Origin: a virus
Reading direction: 5' to 3' (one strand)
DNA length: 56,041 nucleotides
IMG/VR virus record: IMGVR_UViG_3300030099_003216
Coordinates: 1-56,041 of that record
Position 1 is the stretch's first letter. Every line of letters starts with the position of its first letter. Below the pieces are notes generated by a model that was given only the letters and a program-made list of their open reading frames with translations, did not search any database and was not told the DNA's origin. The position numbers were made by a program, and so were the translations under genes. Positions 6,907 through 13,391 of this stretch are shown piece after piece.

Positions 6907-7298
6907 AAATTTTAGATGAACTATACGAAGATAAAAATAAATTTACTCCTAGCTTAAATCTAAGAGATTTTGGTAAGGAGGAAGTAGAGACGTGGAATTC
7001 TATTGTCAATGCAATACGATTTAATTTTGTATTGAAACCAACAGTAGATGATAAGTTTTTAGCAAAAAAATCAATAGAAGGAATTAAAACCCTTCCTCAT
7101 TTGGTGATTATGTTTTTGTGTAAAACTCATGATGTTTCAGATAGATTGATGATTATTAACATGAATCTTACTGAAAAAAAATACAACGAATTTGAAAAAA
7201 GATTACAGTCTGGTATTCATAAAAATGAACCAAACCTATTAAGAAAAATACGATTATGTCAAAGATATCTGATAGAAGCAAAAAGAAAACGCAGATAA
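6903..7298 (+). CDS. Hypothetical protein in the replication operon
   Basis: 131 aa, GTG start overlapping the previous TGA. Not recognised. Predicted mostly helical with a very basic C-terminus (IRLCQRYLIEAKRKRR), which suggests nucleic-acid contact. The middle contains TLPHLVIMFLCKTHDVSDRL. Its position between an HTH protein and candidate single-strand-binding genes hints at a replication accessory such as a helicase loader, but no motif proves it. Confidence 0.55.
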   Translation: MKILDELYEDKNKFTPSLNLRDFGKEEVETWNSIVNAIRFNFVLKPTVDDKFLAKKSIEGIKTLPHLVIMFLCKTHDVSDRLMIINMNLTEKKYNEFEKRLQSGIHKNEPNLLRKIRLCQRYLIEAKRKRR

Positions 7299-7615
7299 AG
7301 AGCCACGAAAGAGGAGCAAGAGTAAAATTTGTAGATGATATTGTGGTAATTAAGAATAGAAAAACTGTAAAGTTTGTTGTAGATATATTTGAGAAGGATT
7401 TCAACTATATACCATATATGTTAGAAATGTATTGTTACGAAAGTGAAGTCATAAATGACGCTGTTACTATGAAAAAGAATGACTACATAATTGTGAGGTA
7501 CAAAACTAAATCAAAAAAAAATAAAAAGACGGGACTGTTTTACACAACAAATACTTGTGTCAAAATTACACCCGCAACAGAAGAAATAATTTTAAATTTT
7601 AATAAACACTTATGA
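7256..7615 (+). CDS. Hypothetical protein, possibly OB-fold
   Basis: 119 aa. A basic N-terminal tail (SDRSKKKTQIKSHERGARVK) precedes an alternating beta-rich core (DDIVVIKNRKTVKFVVD; KNDYIIVRYKTKSKK; NTCVKITP). This resembles small OB-fold single-strand-binding proteins such as the Bacteroidota DUF3127 group, but the match is by eye and weak. It overlaps both neighbours. Confidence 0.45.
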   Translation: MSKISDRSKKKTQIKSHERGARVKFVDDIVVIKNRKTVKFVVDIFEKDFNYIPYMLEMYCYESEVINDAVTMKKNDYIIVRYKTKSKKNKKTGLFYTTNTCVKITPATEEIILNFNKHL

Positions 7616-7959
7616 ATTATAATAACAACTCAGGAAATCAAACTCAAGGAGTAGATTTCAAGAATATGATTAACCATTACGTAGGAAATGGACAACAGAA
7701 AAACCCTAACTATGATATCGTAGGATTTAGACTTTATCTAGATAATGTCAATCAAGACGTTAGGCAAGATGAAAAAGGTAGAAACTACGTTGATTTAAAT
7801 GTGGGTAGAAAAAAAGCAGTAGACCAATTTGGATGGACACACAGTGTGTGGGTCAAAAGAATGGGTCAAGCTCAACAGCAACAACCAATACAACAACAAC
7901 AACCAACGCAATCACAAGGAGGCACTCAGCAATACAATAATGAGAACGTTCCGTTTTGA
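7612..7959 (+). CDS. Putative single-stranded DNA-binding protein with SSB-like tail
   Basis: 115 aa in three parts: an Asn/Gln-rich start, a compact beta-type core at about 35-83 (YDIVGFRLYLDNV, GRNYVDLNVGRKK, WTHSVWVKR), and a Gln-rich low-complexity linker ending in ENVPF. That layout, a small core, a flexible Gln/Gly linker and a C-terminal VPF or IPF tip, is the hallmark of bacterial SSB, whose tip recruits repair and replication proteins; the tip here is less acidic than usual. The context (recombination genes before, primase-helicase after) supports the role. The core has no certain family match. Confidence 0.5.
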   Translation: MNYNNNSGNQTQGVDFKNMINHYVGNGQQKNPNYDIVGFRLYLDNVNQDVRQDEKGRNYVDLNVGRKKAVDQFGWTHSVWVKRMGQAQQQQPIQQQQPTQSQGGTQQYNNENVPF

Positions 7960-7962
7960 TGC

Positions 7963-8046
7963 AATACTTACAGTATTATATATATTCTATACTTATAAAG
8001 TATAGAATATATAATACTTAAAGTATAAAGTAATACTTATAGTATA
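7963..8046. repeat. Array of four ATACT/AGTAT dyads (candidate origin or operator)
   Basis: Four palindromes share the half-site ATACT: 7963-7977 (AATACT-TAC-AGTATT), 7988-8004 (TATACTT-ATA-AAGTATA), 8014-8026 (ATACTT-A-AAGTAT) and 8033-8045 (ATACT-TAT-AGTAT). Their centres are 26, 24 and 19 bp apart. The second lies in a larger near-perfect inverted repeat, arms 7972-7994 and 7998-8018. The 114-bp gap is the only sizeable one in the replication operon and sits just before the primase-helicase, so an origin or a regulator-binding array is likely. Confidence 0.65.
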
Positions 8047-8073
8047 ATTAAAAAATAAATAAAAAAATTAAAT

Positions 8074-9723
8074 ATGCAACTAAATTGGGAAGAGATTTCA
8101 AAACAGTTACCAACCACTCCAAAACAACAAGTCAAACTAAGGTGTCCCGTATGCGATGGTATACGTAGTGACAAAAAAGATAGGTCTCTTTCTGTTAATG
8201 TTAAAGATAAAGTATGGAATTGTTTTTACTGTGGGGAAAACGGATACGATACTAACGATGTAAAAAAAAAAGATATTCCAACATTTGTTATGATTAAATC
8301 TCACGCAGACAACTTATCAAAAGAAACATTGAAATGGTTTAAGGACAGAGGCATTTCTTCTGATACAATAAACCAGTTTAAGATACAAGAAAAAAATAAT
8401 GAAATACATTTCAATTATTACGAAGATGATATTTTAGTTAATATCAAATACAGAAGCACTAAAGAAAAAAAGTTTAGACTTTATCCTAACGCAAAACTTA
8501 TAGCTTACAATATAGATTCTGTTAATGAAGACACAGAAACATTAGTGATTACAGAAGGAGAGATTGATGCACTTACCGTTTATGAAGCAGACAGTTCTCT
8601 TGCAGTCATCTCTGTGCCTAATGGTGCTAACGGTCTTGATTGGGTTGATGCATCTTATGATAAAATTAAGAATGTAGATAGATATATTCTTGCTTTAGAT
8701 GGAGACTCTAAAGGTCAAGAGTATCAAAAAGAACTATCAAGAAGACTTGGTAGACATAAATGCTCTTATTTAAGCTATCCTAAAGGCACGAAAGATATAA
8801 ATGAGGTAATGGTATCACACGGTATAGATAGTGTCTTAGAATGCATCTCCAATCCCGTAGACTATCCTATCGTTGGTATCTATGAGAAGTCAGACTGGAA
8901 AAATAATCTCTGGGATATTTTTGTTAACGGGTATGACAAGGGAGATACTGTGGGTCTTGGACACTTTGATAACCTTTTATCTTTTTCTACAGGACAGATG
9001 ACAGTTATATCAGGAGTACCTAGTTCAGGAAAATCAGAATTTTTAGACCAGATTGTTTTAAATCTGGCAATGAAAAAAGATGTAAATAAAAAGGAATGGA
9101 AGTTTGGTGTGATATCTTTTGAGAATCCTGTTCACCTACACATATCAAAACTTGTCAAGAAATACCTTCACAAACCTTTTGATAAGCAGTACATACACGA
9201 AGAGGAAATAGTTGACGCAGTAAACTTCATTGATTCTAAGTTTAAATTTTTCAATGTATCAGAAGCAGACATGACAATAGAAGGTATTCTAGATACCTCG
9301 AAGGAATTAGTAGCAAGATATGGTATCACATCACTTGTGATAGACCCATACAACTACATAGAAAGTAAAATGGAAAAAGGACAAAGCGAAACTAATTACA
9401 TATCTGATGTTCTTACGCAAGTATTAAACTTTGCTAAAGAATATTCAGTTCATGTATTCTTTGTTGCTCATCCAACTAAAATACAAAAAGACGAAACAAC
9501 AGGTAACTTCAAACTACCTTCTTTATATAGCATTAGCGGTTCTGCTAATTGGTATAATAAAACCGATAACGGTATAATAGTTTGGAGAAACTTTCAGACA
9601 GACGAAATTGAAGTTCATGTGCAAAAGGTAAGGTTTGCTTGGAATGGAAAGGTAGGATTAGCTAGGTTTAAATATAACAAAGAGACTGGCGAGTTTAAGG
9701 CTGACTACTTAAATCCATGCTAG
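8074..9723 (+). CDS. Bifunctional DNA primase-helicase (T7 gp4/Twinkle type)
   Basis: 549 aa. An N-terminal zinc-binding domain has Cys24, Cys27, Cys50 and Cys53. A TOPRIM primase core shows ITEGEIDA (Glu161) and LALDGDSKG (208-214). A RecA/DnaB-type helicase follows, with Walker A SGVPSSGKS (313-321) and Walker B LVIDPYN, then the FVAHP and ISGSANWYNK motifs of the family. It unwinds the fork and makes primers. It follows the dyad array, and the RusA-like gene starts inside its last codons. No DNA polymerase was recognised in the window, so host polymerase III is presumably recruited. Confidence 0.92.
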   Translation: MQLNWEEISKQLPTTPKQQVKLRCPVCDGIRSDKKDRSLSVNVKDKVWNCFYCGENGYDTNDVKKKDIPTFVMIKSHADNLSKETLKWFKDRGISSDTINQFKIQEKNNEIHFNYYEDDILVNIKYRSTKEKKFRLYPNAKLIAYNIDSVNEDTETLVITEGEIDALTVYEADSSLAVISVPNGANGLDWVDASYDKIKNVDRYILALDGDSKGQEYQKELSRRLGRHKCSYLSYPKGTKDINEVMVSHGIDSVLECISNPVDYPIVGIYEKSDWKNNLWDIFVNGYDKGDTVGLGHFDNLLSFSTGQMTVISGVPSSGKSEFLDQIVLNLAMKKDVNKKEWKFGVISFENPVHLHISKLVKKYLHKPFDKQYIHEEEIVDAVNFIDSKFKFFNVSEADMTIEGILDTSKELVARYGITSLVIDPYNYIESKMEKGQSETNYISDVLTQVLNFAKEYSVHVFFVAHPTKIQKDETTGNFKLPSLYSISGSANWYNKTDNGIIVWRNFQTDEIEVHVQKVRFAWNGKVGLARFKYNKETGEFKADYLNPC

Positions 9724-10067
9724 AGTATATAGTTTTAGAATGGGAAGGACATATATCATTGAATCAATGGTATTCCTCAAAACATTGGAGCTATAGAAAA
9801 AAGCAGAAAGACCATTGGCATGAGATTTTCAAAACCAAACTACAAGATTACGATAAAACCCTTTTTGACAGATACAAATTTAAATTGTATTATAACTCAA
9901 GATTAGACCCATCTAATACAATAACGATGGTCAAACTATTAGAGGATACAATGAAAAAAGAGGGTTGGATTATTGATGACTCTCCTAAATATTGTGCCGA
10001 AATAAGATTGAAGTTCGACTCAGAGCTACCAAAAAAATCTTATAGAGCAGTAATTGAAAAATTATAA
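9717..10067 (+). CDS. RusA-like Holliday junction resolvase
   Basis: 116 aa, normal for RusA (about 120). The N-terminal LNQWYSSKHWSYRKKQK matches the family's basic SxNxxyrxHwg-type start. The acidic set follows in order: Asp64 (RLDPSN), Lys73/Glu76/Asp77 (KLLED) and Asp87-Asp88 (IIDDS). The role would be cutting four-way junctions or branched DNA before packaging. It starts within the primase-helicase stop region and is followed by a nuclease starting within its own 3' end. Confidence 0.68.
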   Translation: MLEYIVLEWEGHISLNQWYSSKHWSYRKKQKDHWHEIFKTKLQDYDKTLFDRYKFKLYYNSRLDPSNTITMVKLLEDTMKKEGWIIDDSPKYCAEIRLKFDSELPKKSYRAVIEKL

Positions 10068-10479
10068 TGTAGTTGGAAAGCAGGCTGAATACTTTGTAGT
10101 ATCTAGTATGATTGGAGAAGGGTTTGAGGTCTTTAACTCAATGACCAATAACTCAAGGGTTGATTATGTTGCTTTAGACACAGAGACCAACAAACTTTAT
10201 AAAATTCAAGTAAAGACAACTATTGAAATGAAAGATGGTTGCTTGCAATATACGATTAAAAAAAGCTCTAAGAACTATTCATACATATATAAAAAAGGAG
10301 ACTTTGATATTTATGCTTTTGTTTACCTACCCACTAATGAAATAATGTATAAGTGGTTTGATGATGTGTACTGTACAAACTCAATACACTTCAGGGTAAC
10401 TCTACCTAAAAACAATCAGGTAAGAAACATAAACTTATGGTGTCCTAATACATTAAAGAGTTTGACTAATGAAGTTTAA
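10054..10479 (+). CDS. PD-(D/E)XK endonuclease (PDDEXK_5-like)
   Basis: 141 aa from TTG 10054; no ATG fits because the conserved GKQAEYFV motif begins at residue 8. Active-site pattern: Glu12, Asp37 (SRVDYVAL) and Gln52-x-Lys54 (IQVKTT), as in the PDDEXK_5 group related to group I intron endonucleases. The rest is beta-rich with many Tyr and Lys. The substrate is unknown. It is the first of two PD-(D/E)XK proteins in tandem, overlapping both neighbours. Confidence 0.7.
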   Translation: MKNYNVVGKQAEYFVVSSMIGEGFEVFNSMTNNSRVDYVALDTETNKLYKIQVKTTIEMKDGCLQYTIKKSSKNYSYIYKKGDFDIYAFVYLPTNEIMYKWFDDVYCTNSIHFRVTLPKNNQVRNINLWCPNTLKSLTNEV

Positions 10480-10858
10480 TAGTGACTTTAAATATGATTT
10501 AATATTAGGGAATCAAGGAGAAAACATTATATCAGAACTTTTAAAAGATTCTACCATAGAAGTTAAGATGGATTTTTTAGCTCACAGAACTAATAATTTA
10601 TTTATAGAATATCTAAGCAGGGAAAAACCAAGTGGTATATCAACCACGCAAGCAGAGTTTTGGTTTTATATAATACTTAAAAAAAATACACCTAGAGACC
10701 CAAAAAAAATTACAATTAAAAACGTTCAGGACATAAGATTTTTTAAAGTAAATAAATTAAAAAAAATATGTAGAGAATGGTTAAGTTATAACAAACCTAT
10801 AAAAGGAGGAGATAACAACACATCGCTTGGCTGTTGCATACCATTAAGTTTATTATGA
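10469..10858 (+). CDS. PD-(D/E)XK nuclease-family protein
   Basis: 129 aa. The motifs GNQGENI (Glu18), IEVKMD (Glu31-x-Lys33), NLFIEY and PSGISTTQAEFWFY form the signature of a phage PD-(D/E)XK group related to junction resolvases or single-strand nucleases. The C-terminus (LGCCIPLSLL) matches a common ending of this group. It is distinct in sequence from the nuclease just upstream. The likely substrate is branched or single-stranded DNA. The stop overlaps the next start as ATGA. Confidence 0.68.
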   Translation: MKFNSDFKYDLILGNQGENIISELLKDSTIEVKMDFLAHRTNNLFIEYLSREKPSGISTTQAEFWFYIILKKNTPRDPKKITIKNVQDIRFFKVNKLKKICREWLSYNKPIKGGDNNTSLGCCIPLSLL

Positions 10859-11106
10859 GTTTTTTTTCACAAAAAATGTTAAAGAAAGATTTCAATGAAA
10901 TCATGTCTCACGAAAACACAATCGCTTATGTTTATTTTAAAAAAAACACTTTAGAGCTTATAAATAAAACATCTGGAATTAATCACATCTGGGTAGACGG
11001 AAGTGAGAAAATTATTATGTCTCATGAGACATCACTTAAATTTCAAAAATTTTACGAAGAGTATAGAAAAAAGAAACCAATACAGTCCTATTATACAAAA
11101 AAGTAA
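10855..11106 (+). CDS. Hypothetical protein, last gene of the plus-strand unit
   Basis: 83 aa from ATG 10855, overlapping the previous TGA; an upstream TTG is not needed. Not recognised. The N-terminal half is basic and phenylalanine-rich (SFFSQKMLKKDFNEIM), the middle has beta-type segments (IAYVYFKKNTLEL), and the end is lysine-rich. It closes the operon before the terminator at 11161-11187. Confidence 0.55.
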   Translation: MSFFSQKMLKKDFNEIMSHENTIAYVYFKKNTLELINKTSGINHIWVDGSEKIIMSHETSLKFQKFYEEYRKKKPIQSYYTKK

Positions 11107-11160
11107 TATATTTGCAACTGAAACTTTGTACATAAACCTGTTCATTGTTTTAGTGTTTGG

Positions 11161-11187
11161 ACAGTCTCTGCGGAGACTGTTTTTTTT
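11161..11187 (+). terminator. Terminator between the converging units
   Basis: ACAGTCTC (11161-11168) pairs perfectly with GAGACTGT (11173-11180) around TGCG, followed by seven T (11181-11187). It ends the plus-strand unit. On the minus strand the same hairpin follows the last late gene, whose stop lies in the T tract, but no T run follows in that direction, so it probably works best for the plus strand. Confidence 0.9.
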
Positions 11188-11422
11188 AGTATTCTCCTTC
11201 TGATTCTGACTTGCACATCATATAAACCATGCTAATGCATCCTAATGCTTGCTCCATTTTTTCTGCCATGAATGGTGAAACTTCTTTTTTGTTCTCCATG
11301 TATGGTGCAAGCATTTCCATCTTCTTAGATAGTTGATTGAAGTCATCAATAAATGCCTTAGCACTTGGTTGAGTCTTTTCCATTAACTCAACAAAGGCTT
11401 TCTTTTGATATTCTTTCATCAT
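11186..11422 (-). CDS. Small hypothetical protein, last late gene
   Basis: 78 aa, starting with two Met codons (11422 or 11419). Not recognised. Mostly helical, Met-rich, two Cys near the end (ALGCISMVYMMCKSE). The start region overlaps the stop of the Lys-rich peptide gene upstream (ATGATGA), so translation is probably coupled. Confidence 0.55.
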   Translation of the reverse strand: MMKEYQKKAFVELMEKTQPSAKAFIDDFNQLSKKMEMLAPYMENKKEVSPFMAEKMEQALGCISMVYMMCKSESEGEY

Positions 11423-11502
11423 TTCTTTTTCTTTTTTTTATAAGTTTTTTTAGCTTTTTTTTTGCTACTACTTTTTTTTCCGTATGATTTTTTTCCGTAC
11501 AT
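11419..11502 (-). CDS. 27-residue lysine-rich peptide
   Basis: Read directly from the minus strand: ATG at 11502, TGA at 11421-11419. It encodes MYGKKSYGKKSSSKK followed by an almost pure lysine tail (16 of 27 residues are Lys). The run of coding A gives little evidence by itself, but the ATGATGA overlap with the next gene, the short gap to the previous gene, and similar YGKK-type basic peptides in marine phages support it. It may bind DNA in the virion. Function unknown. Confidence 0.5.
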   Translation of the reverse strand: MYGKKSYGKKSSSKKKAKKTYKKKKKK

Positions 11503-11511
11503 AACTATAAT

Positions 11512-11655
11512 TTAACTACCACAACTTAAACATTCTTCATCATCTATAGAGCACGATTCAGTGTTCTCTACAAATGGGGTTCTGTTGTCTATATCTAATA
11601 TAATACAATCACACGATTCTTTATTGTCTTCGCAGGTGCATGGTATGTTTTTCAT
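11512..11655 (-). CDS. Small acidic cysteine-rich protein
   Basis: 47 aa, read directly: ATG 11655 overlaps the previous stop as ATGA; stop TAA at 11514-11512. Seven cysteines lie in pairs (CTC at 6-8, CDC at 15-17, Cys35, CLSC at 42-45), suggesting metal binding or disulfides. The rest is acidic. No family recognised. It is part of the chain of overlapping small genes downstream of the lysis module. Confidence 0.55.
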   Translation of the reverse strand: MKNIPCTCEDNKESCDCIILDIDNRTPFVENTESCSIDDEECLSCGS

Positions 11656-11783
11656 CTTCCTTGTCCTTTATATTTTTTTACATAGTTTCTAGAGAGCTTG
11701 TGATTACTCGTATTGTTTTTTGAGTGAACACCCTTTCTTTTTATCTTCTTCTTTTTCTTATACTCAAATAGTATCCTTCTCAC
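11652..11783 (-). CDS. Small basic protein (KGVHSK...KGQGR type)
   Basis: 43 aa from a GTG at 11783 that overlaps the previous stop as GTGA; stop TGA overlaps the next ATG. The sequence runs of Lys/Arg, then KRKGVHSKNNTSNHK, and ends KKYKGQGR, a pattern I recognise from unannotated small basic proteins of marine phages (KGvHaKtktS...YrGQGR). Probably nucleic-acid binding; role unknown. Confidence 0.6.
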   Translation of the reverse strand: MRRILFEYKKKKKIKRKGVHSKNNTSNHKLSRNYVKKYKGQGR

Positions 11784-11962
11784 TTTACCTCTATAGAATC
11801 AATAATCTTTTCGATTTTTTTAAAAACTTTCATCTCTAATAATAACCTATCTGGTACGTTTGAATCATCTAAAGTTTGGACTACCGATAATAACTCAGAA
11901 ATAAGATTTGTCTTATCTTCTATACTTAAATCTTCTTTTTCTTGTATTTCTTTTGTAATCAT
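11780..11962 (-). CDS. Small hypothetical helical protein
   Basis: 60 aa, acidic, predicted to form two or three helices (IEDKTNLISELLSVVQTLDD; VFKKIEKIIDSIEVK). No family recognised. It overlaps the membrane protein upstream and the basic protein downstream by 4 bp each, so it belongs to the post-lysis operon tail. Confidence 0.55.
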   Translation of the reverse strand: MITKEIQEKEDLSIEDKTNLISELLSVVQTLDDSNVPDRLLLEMKVFKKIEKIIDSIEVK

Positions 11963-12174
11963 TTTTTAACCTTTTCAAATGTGCTTATACCAAAACAACC
12001 CAGAGTAACCCAGACAAAAGAATTATATACTACTTCATTAATAATTAAATCTTTATCAGCTATCAGGCTTGTCATTAAATCAGCTACAGCAAATAATACC
12101 ATAACTATAAATGAAATAAATCCTACTACATTTTTTTCATTAATATCATTCTCGTCTTTAAATAATGCCCACAT
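11959..12174 (-). CDS. Two-helix membrane protein, candidate second holin
   Basis: 71 aa with two transmembrane segments: VVGFISFIVMVLFAVADLM (about 16-34) and VVYNSFVWVTLGCFGIS (about 48-64), a charged N-terminus and a Lys-rich end. Size, topology and position next to the 3TM holin and the endolysin suggest a holin or antiholin partner. No family assigned. Confidence 0.55.
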   Translation of the reverse strand: MWALFKDENDINEKNVVGFISFIVMVLFAVADLMTSLIADKDLIINEVVYNSFVWVTLGCFGISTFEKVKK

Positions 12175-12179
12175 AATTA

Positions 12180-12587
12180 TTATTTATTAATTATTCTTTT
12201 TCCTTTTTCGTATGAGCGACCCCCAAAAAATGCTCCTACGGTTGTTATTAGAGTTAATTGTAATAAATCCACCCATTTTTCTTCTACTTTAAATTTTATA
12301 GAGCCACTGTCTATAAATACAAGAAGAACTGTACTTACTATTAAAAATATTAACACTAAAGGTCTTACACTTCTTGTCAACCAGTTTCCATGTTCTAAAT
12401 CTGCTTTCCAACGTTCTGTAACGTTCTTTTGCATTTCAGCTTCTGCATTTATAAAGATAGTTTCCATCTCCTTTTGAAACTTTCTTTTCTCATCACCAGT
12501 TGTGATAAATTTATCTGCAACACCAGCAAGTTTTTCAACAACACCACCAGCAGCGTTGCCAAATATTTTACCTAAAATCTTACTCAC
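12180..12587 (-). CDS. Holin of the 3TM family (GTA holin-like)
   Basis: 135 aa from GTG 12587, overlapping the preceding stop. The signature ERWKADLEHGNWLTRSVRPLVL (written in two parts: ERWKADLEHGNW, then LTRSVRPL) is that of the holin family Pfam PF11351, with two clear hydrophobic helices after it (VLIFLIVSTVLLVFI; LQLTLITTVGAFFGG) and a basic end. An N-terminal Gly/Ala-rich amphipathic stretch may be a third segment. It would make the inner-membrane hole that releases or activates the endolysin encoded at 12874-13338. Confidence 0.78.
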   Translation of the reverse strand: MSKILGKIFGNAAGGVVEKLAGVADKFITTGDEKRKFQKEMETIFINAEAEMQKNVTERWKADLEHGNWLTRSVRPLVLIFLIVSTVLLVFIDSGSIKFKVEEKWVDLLQLTLITTVGAFFGGRSYEKGKRIINK

Positions 12588-12700
12588 TTTTTATTATTTT
12601 TCTTTCTAAGAAGCATAAAATCCATTTTATCAATTCTACCATTCTTATTCAAGTCTATTTTCCTCTGATTTGCTGTAAGTTTTCTTTTTACTTTTTTCAT
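12584..12700 (-). CDS. 38-residue EF-hand-like microprotein
   Basis: Read directly from the minus strand: ATG 12700, TGA at 12586-12584 overlapping the holin GTG. After a basic start (KKVKRKLTANQRK) comes DLNKNGRIDKMDF, a canonical calcium-loop pattern (DxNxNGxIDxxDF), then a short Leu/Lys tail. A single EF-hand or dockerin-like loop in so small a protein would probably dimerise or dock on a partner. Position inside the lysis module is suggestive. Function unknown. Confidence 0.6.
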   Translation of the reverse strand: MKKVKRKLTANQRKIDLNKNGRIDKMDFMLLRKKNNKK

Positions 12701-12704
12701 AATT

Positions 12705-12881
12705 TTATCTTCCTGCTTTTCGCATAGCTATTTTATGTGAATTACCAAACGTTGCACCTTTTTTCATAGCGTTTACCATAACTCTTATATGCTTTACAGT
12801 ATGATGCTTTGCGTGTCTTTTCAAAGCACCTTGCTGTCTTTTATTAAGTGCGTCTATATTAATACCTTTAACCTTAGCCAT
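12705..12881 (-). CDS. Small basic protein common in marine phages
   Basis: 58 aa from ATG 12881, overlapping the endolysin stop; in-frame ATGs upstream (12962, 12905) would sit inside the endolysin gene. The core LNKRQQGALKRHAKHHTVKHI, split here as LNKRQQGALKR and HAKHHTVKHI, followed by VMVNAMKKGATF and SHKIAMRKAG, matches a recurrent but unannotated family of basic proteins in marine phages. Strong positive charge suggests nucleic-acid or membrane binding. Confidence 0.65.
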   Translation of the reverse strand: MAKVKGINIDALNKRQQGALKRHAKHHTVKHIRVMVNAMKKGATFGNSHKIAMRKAGR

Positions 12882-13338
12882 AAACTTTATACCTTGTTTT
12901 GCCATTGTCTTTATAAGCCTGCAAAACTCTGTTTCTATTTTTTTCTTCTGAGTAACTAACATGAACCCAAGCTGGATTCATTGCATCACCAAACTCATAG
13001 ATAAGTTGGTCAAACTCTAAGTTCATCATTATATAATCAAATATATCTCTGTTACTTACCTTACTGTTTCTGTTGTCTTGGTCTATATCTAAGGCTTGTC
13101 CGTGACAATGCTGAGATGTTTTACTTCCTCCTATTGCTTTGTTAAGAGATTCACTTCTATATCCACTAGATATATATATAGGTACTCCGAAGTGTTCTCT
13201 TATTGGTTGGAATATCTTCTCTGCTATTAACTTAAGGTTTTTTGTGTGTTCTTCTGTAGGACTATTATCAATCCCCAGCCTAGAGGCTGTGTTAGATTTT
13301 ATACACTCTTCTAATTTTAAATTTTCTGATAAACGCAT
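12874..13338 (-). CDS. Endolysin, M15 family peptidase
   Basis: 154 aa. Zinc-binding and catalytic motifs of the M15 (D-Ala-D-Ala peptidase/endolysin) family are present: SGYRSESLN (58-66), SQHCHGQALDID (75-86, His77 and Asp84) and WVHVS (124-128, His126). There is no signal peptide, so export depends on the nearby holin. It would cut peptide stems of peptidoglycan at lysis. It starts the lysis module that continues with a basic protein, an EF-hand microprotein and two membrane proteins. Confidence 0.85.
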   Translation of the reverse strand: MRLSENLKLEECIKSNTASRLGIDNSPTEEHTKNLKLIAEKIFQPIREHFGVPIYISSGYRSESLNKAIGGSKTSQHCHGQALDIDQDNRNSKVSNRDIFDYIMMNLEFDQLIYEFGDAMNPAWVHVSYSEEKNRNRVLQAYKDNGKTRYKVYG

Positions 13339-13391
13339 ATGTAAAATTACTTAGAGGTAGTGCGTTTTATCTCTCGGAGAGGGTAAGAGTA

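Noticed and set aside
59-11106. A partner amidoligase for the first gene
   Set aside because: No ATP-grasp, glutamine-synthetase-like or similar ligase motif was found in the unknown early genes.
11107-11114. TATATTTG, a -7 consensus match about 50 bp before the terminator at 11161, as if for a small RNA
   Set aside because: No -33 element upstream and no supporting structure; it lies directly after a gene stop in AT-rich DNA where chance matches are likely.
12881-12962. Longer start for the basic protein at 12705
   Set aside because: It would place 27 extra residues within the endolysin coding region; the shorter start matches the family beginning and gives the usual small overlap.
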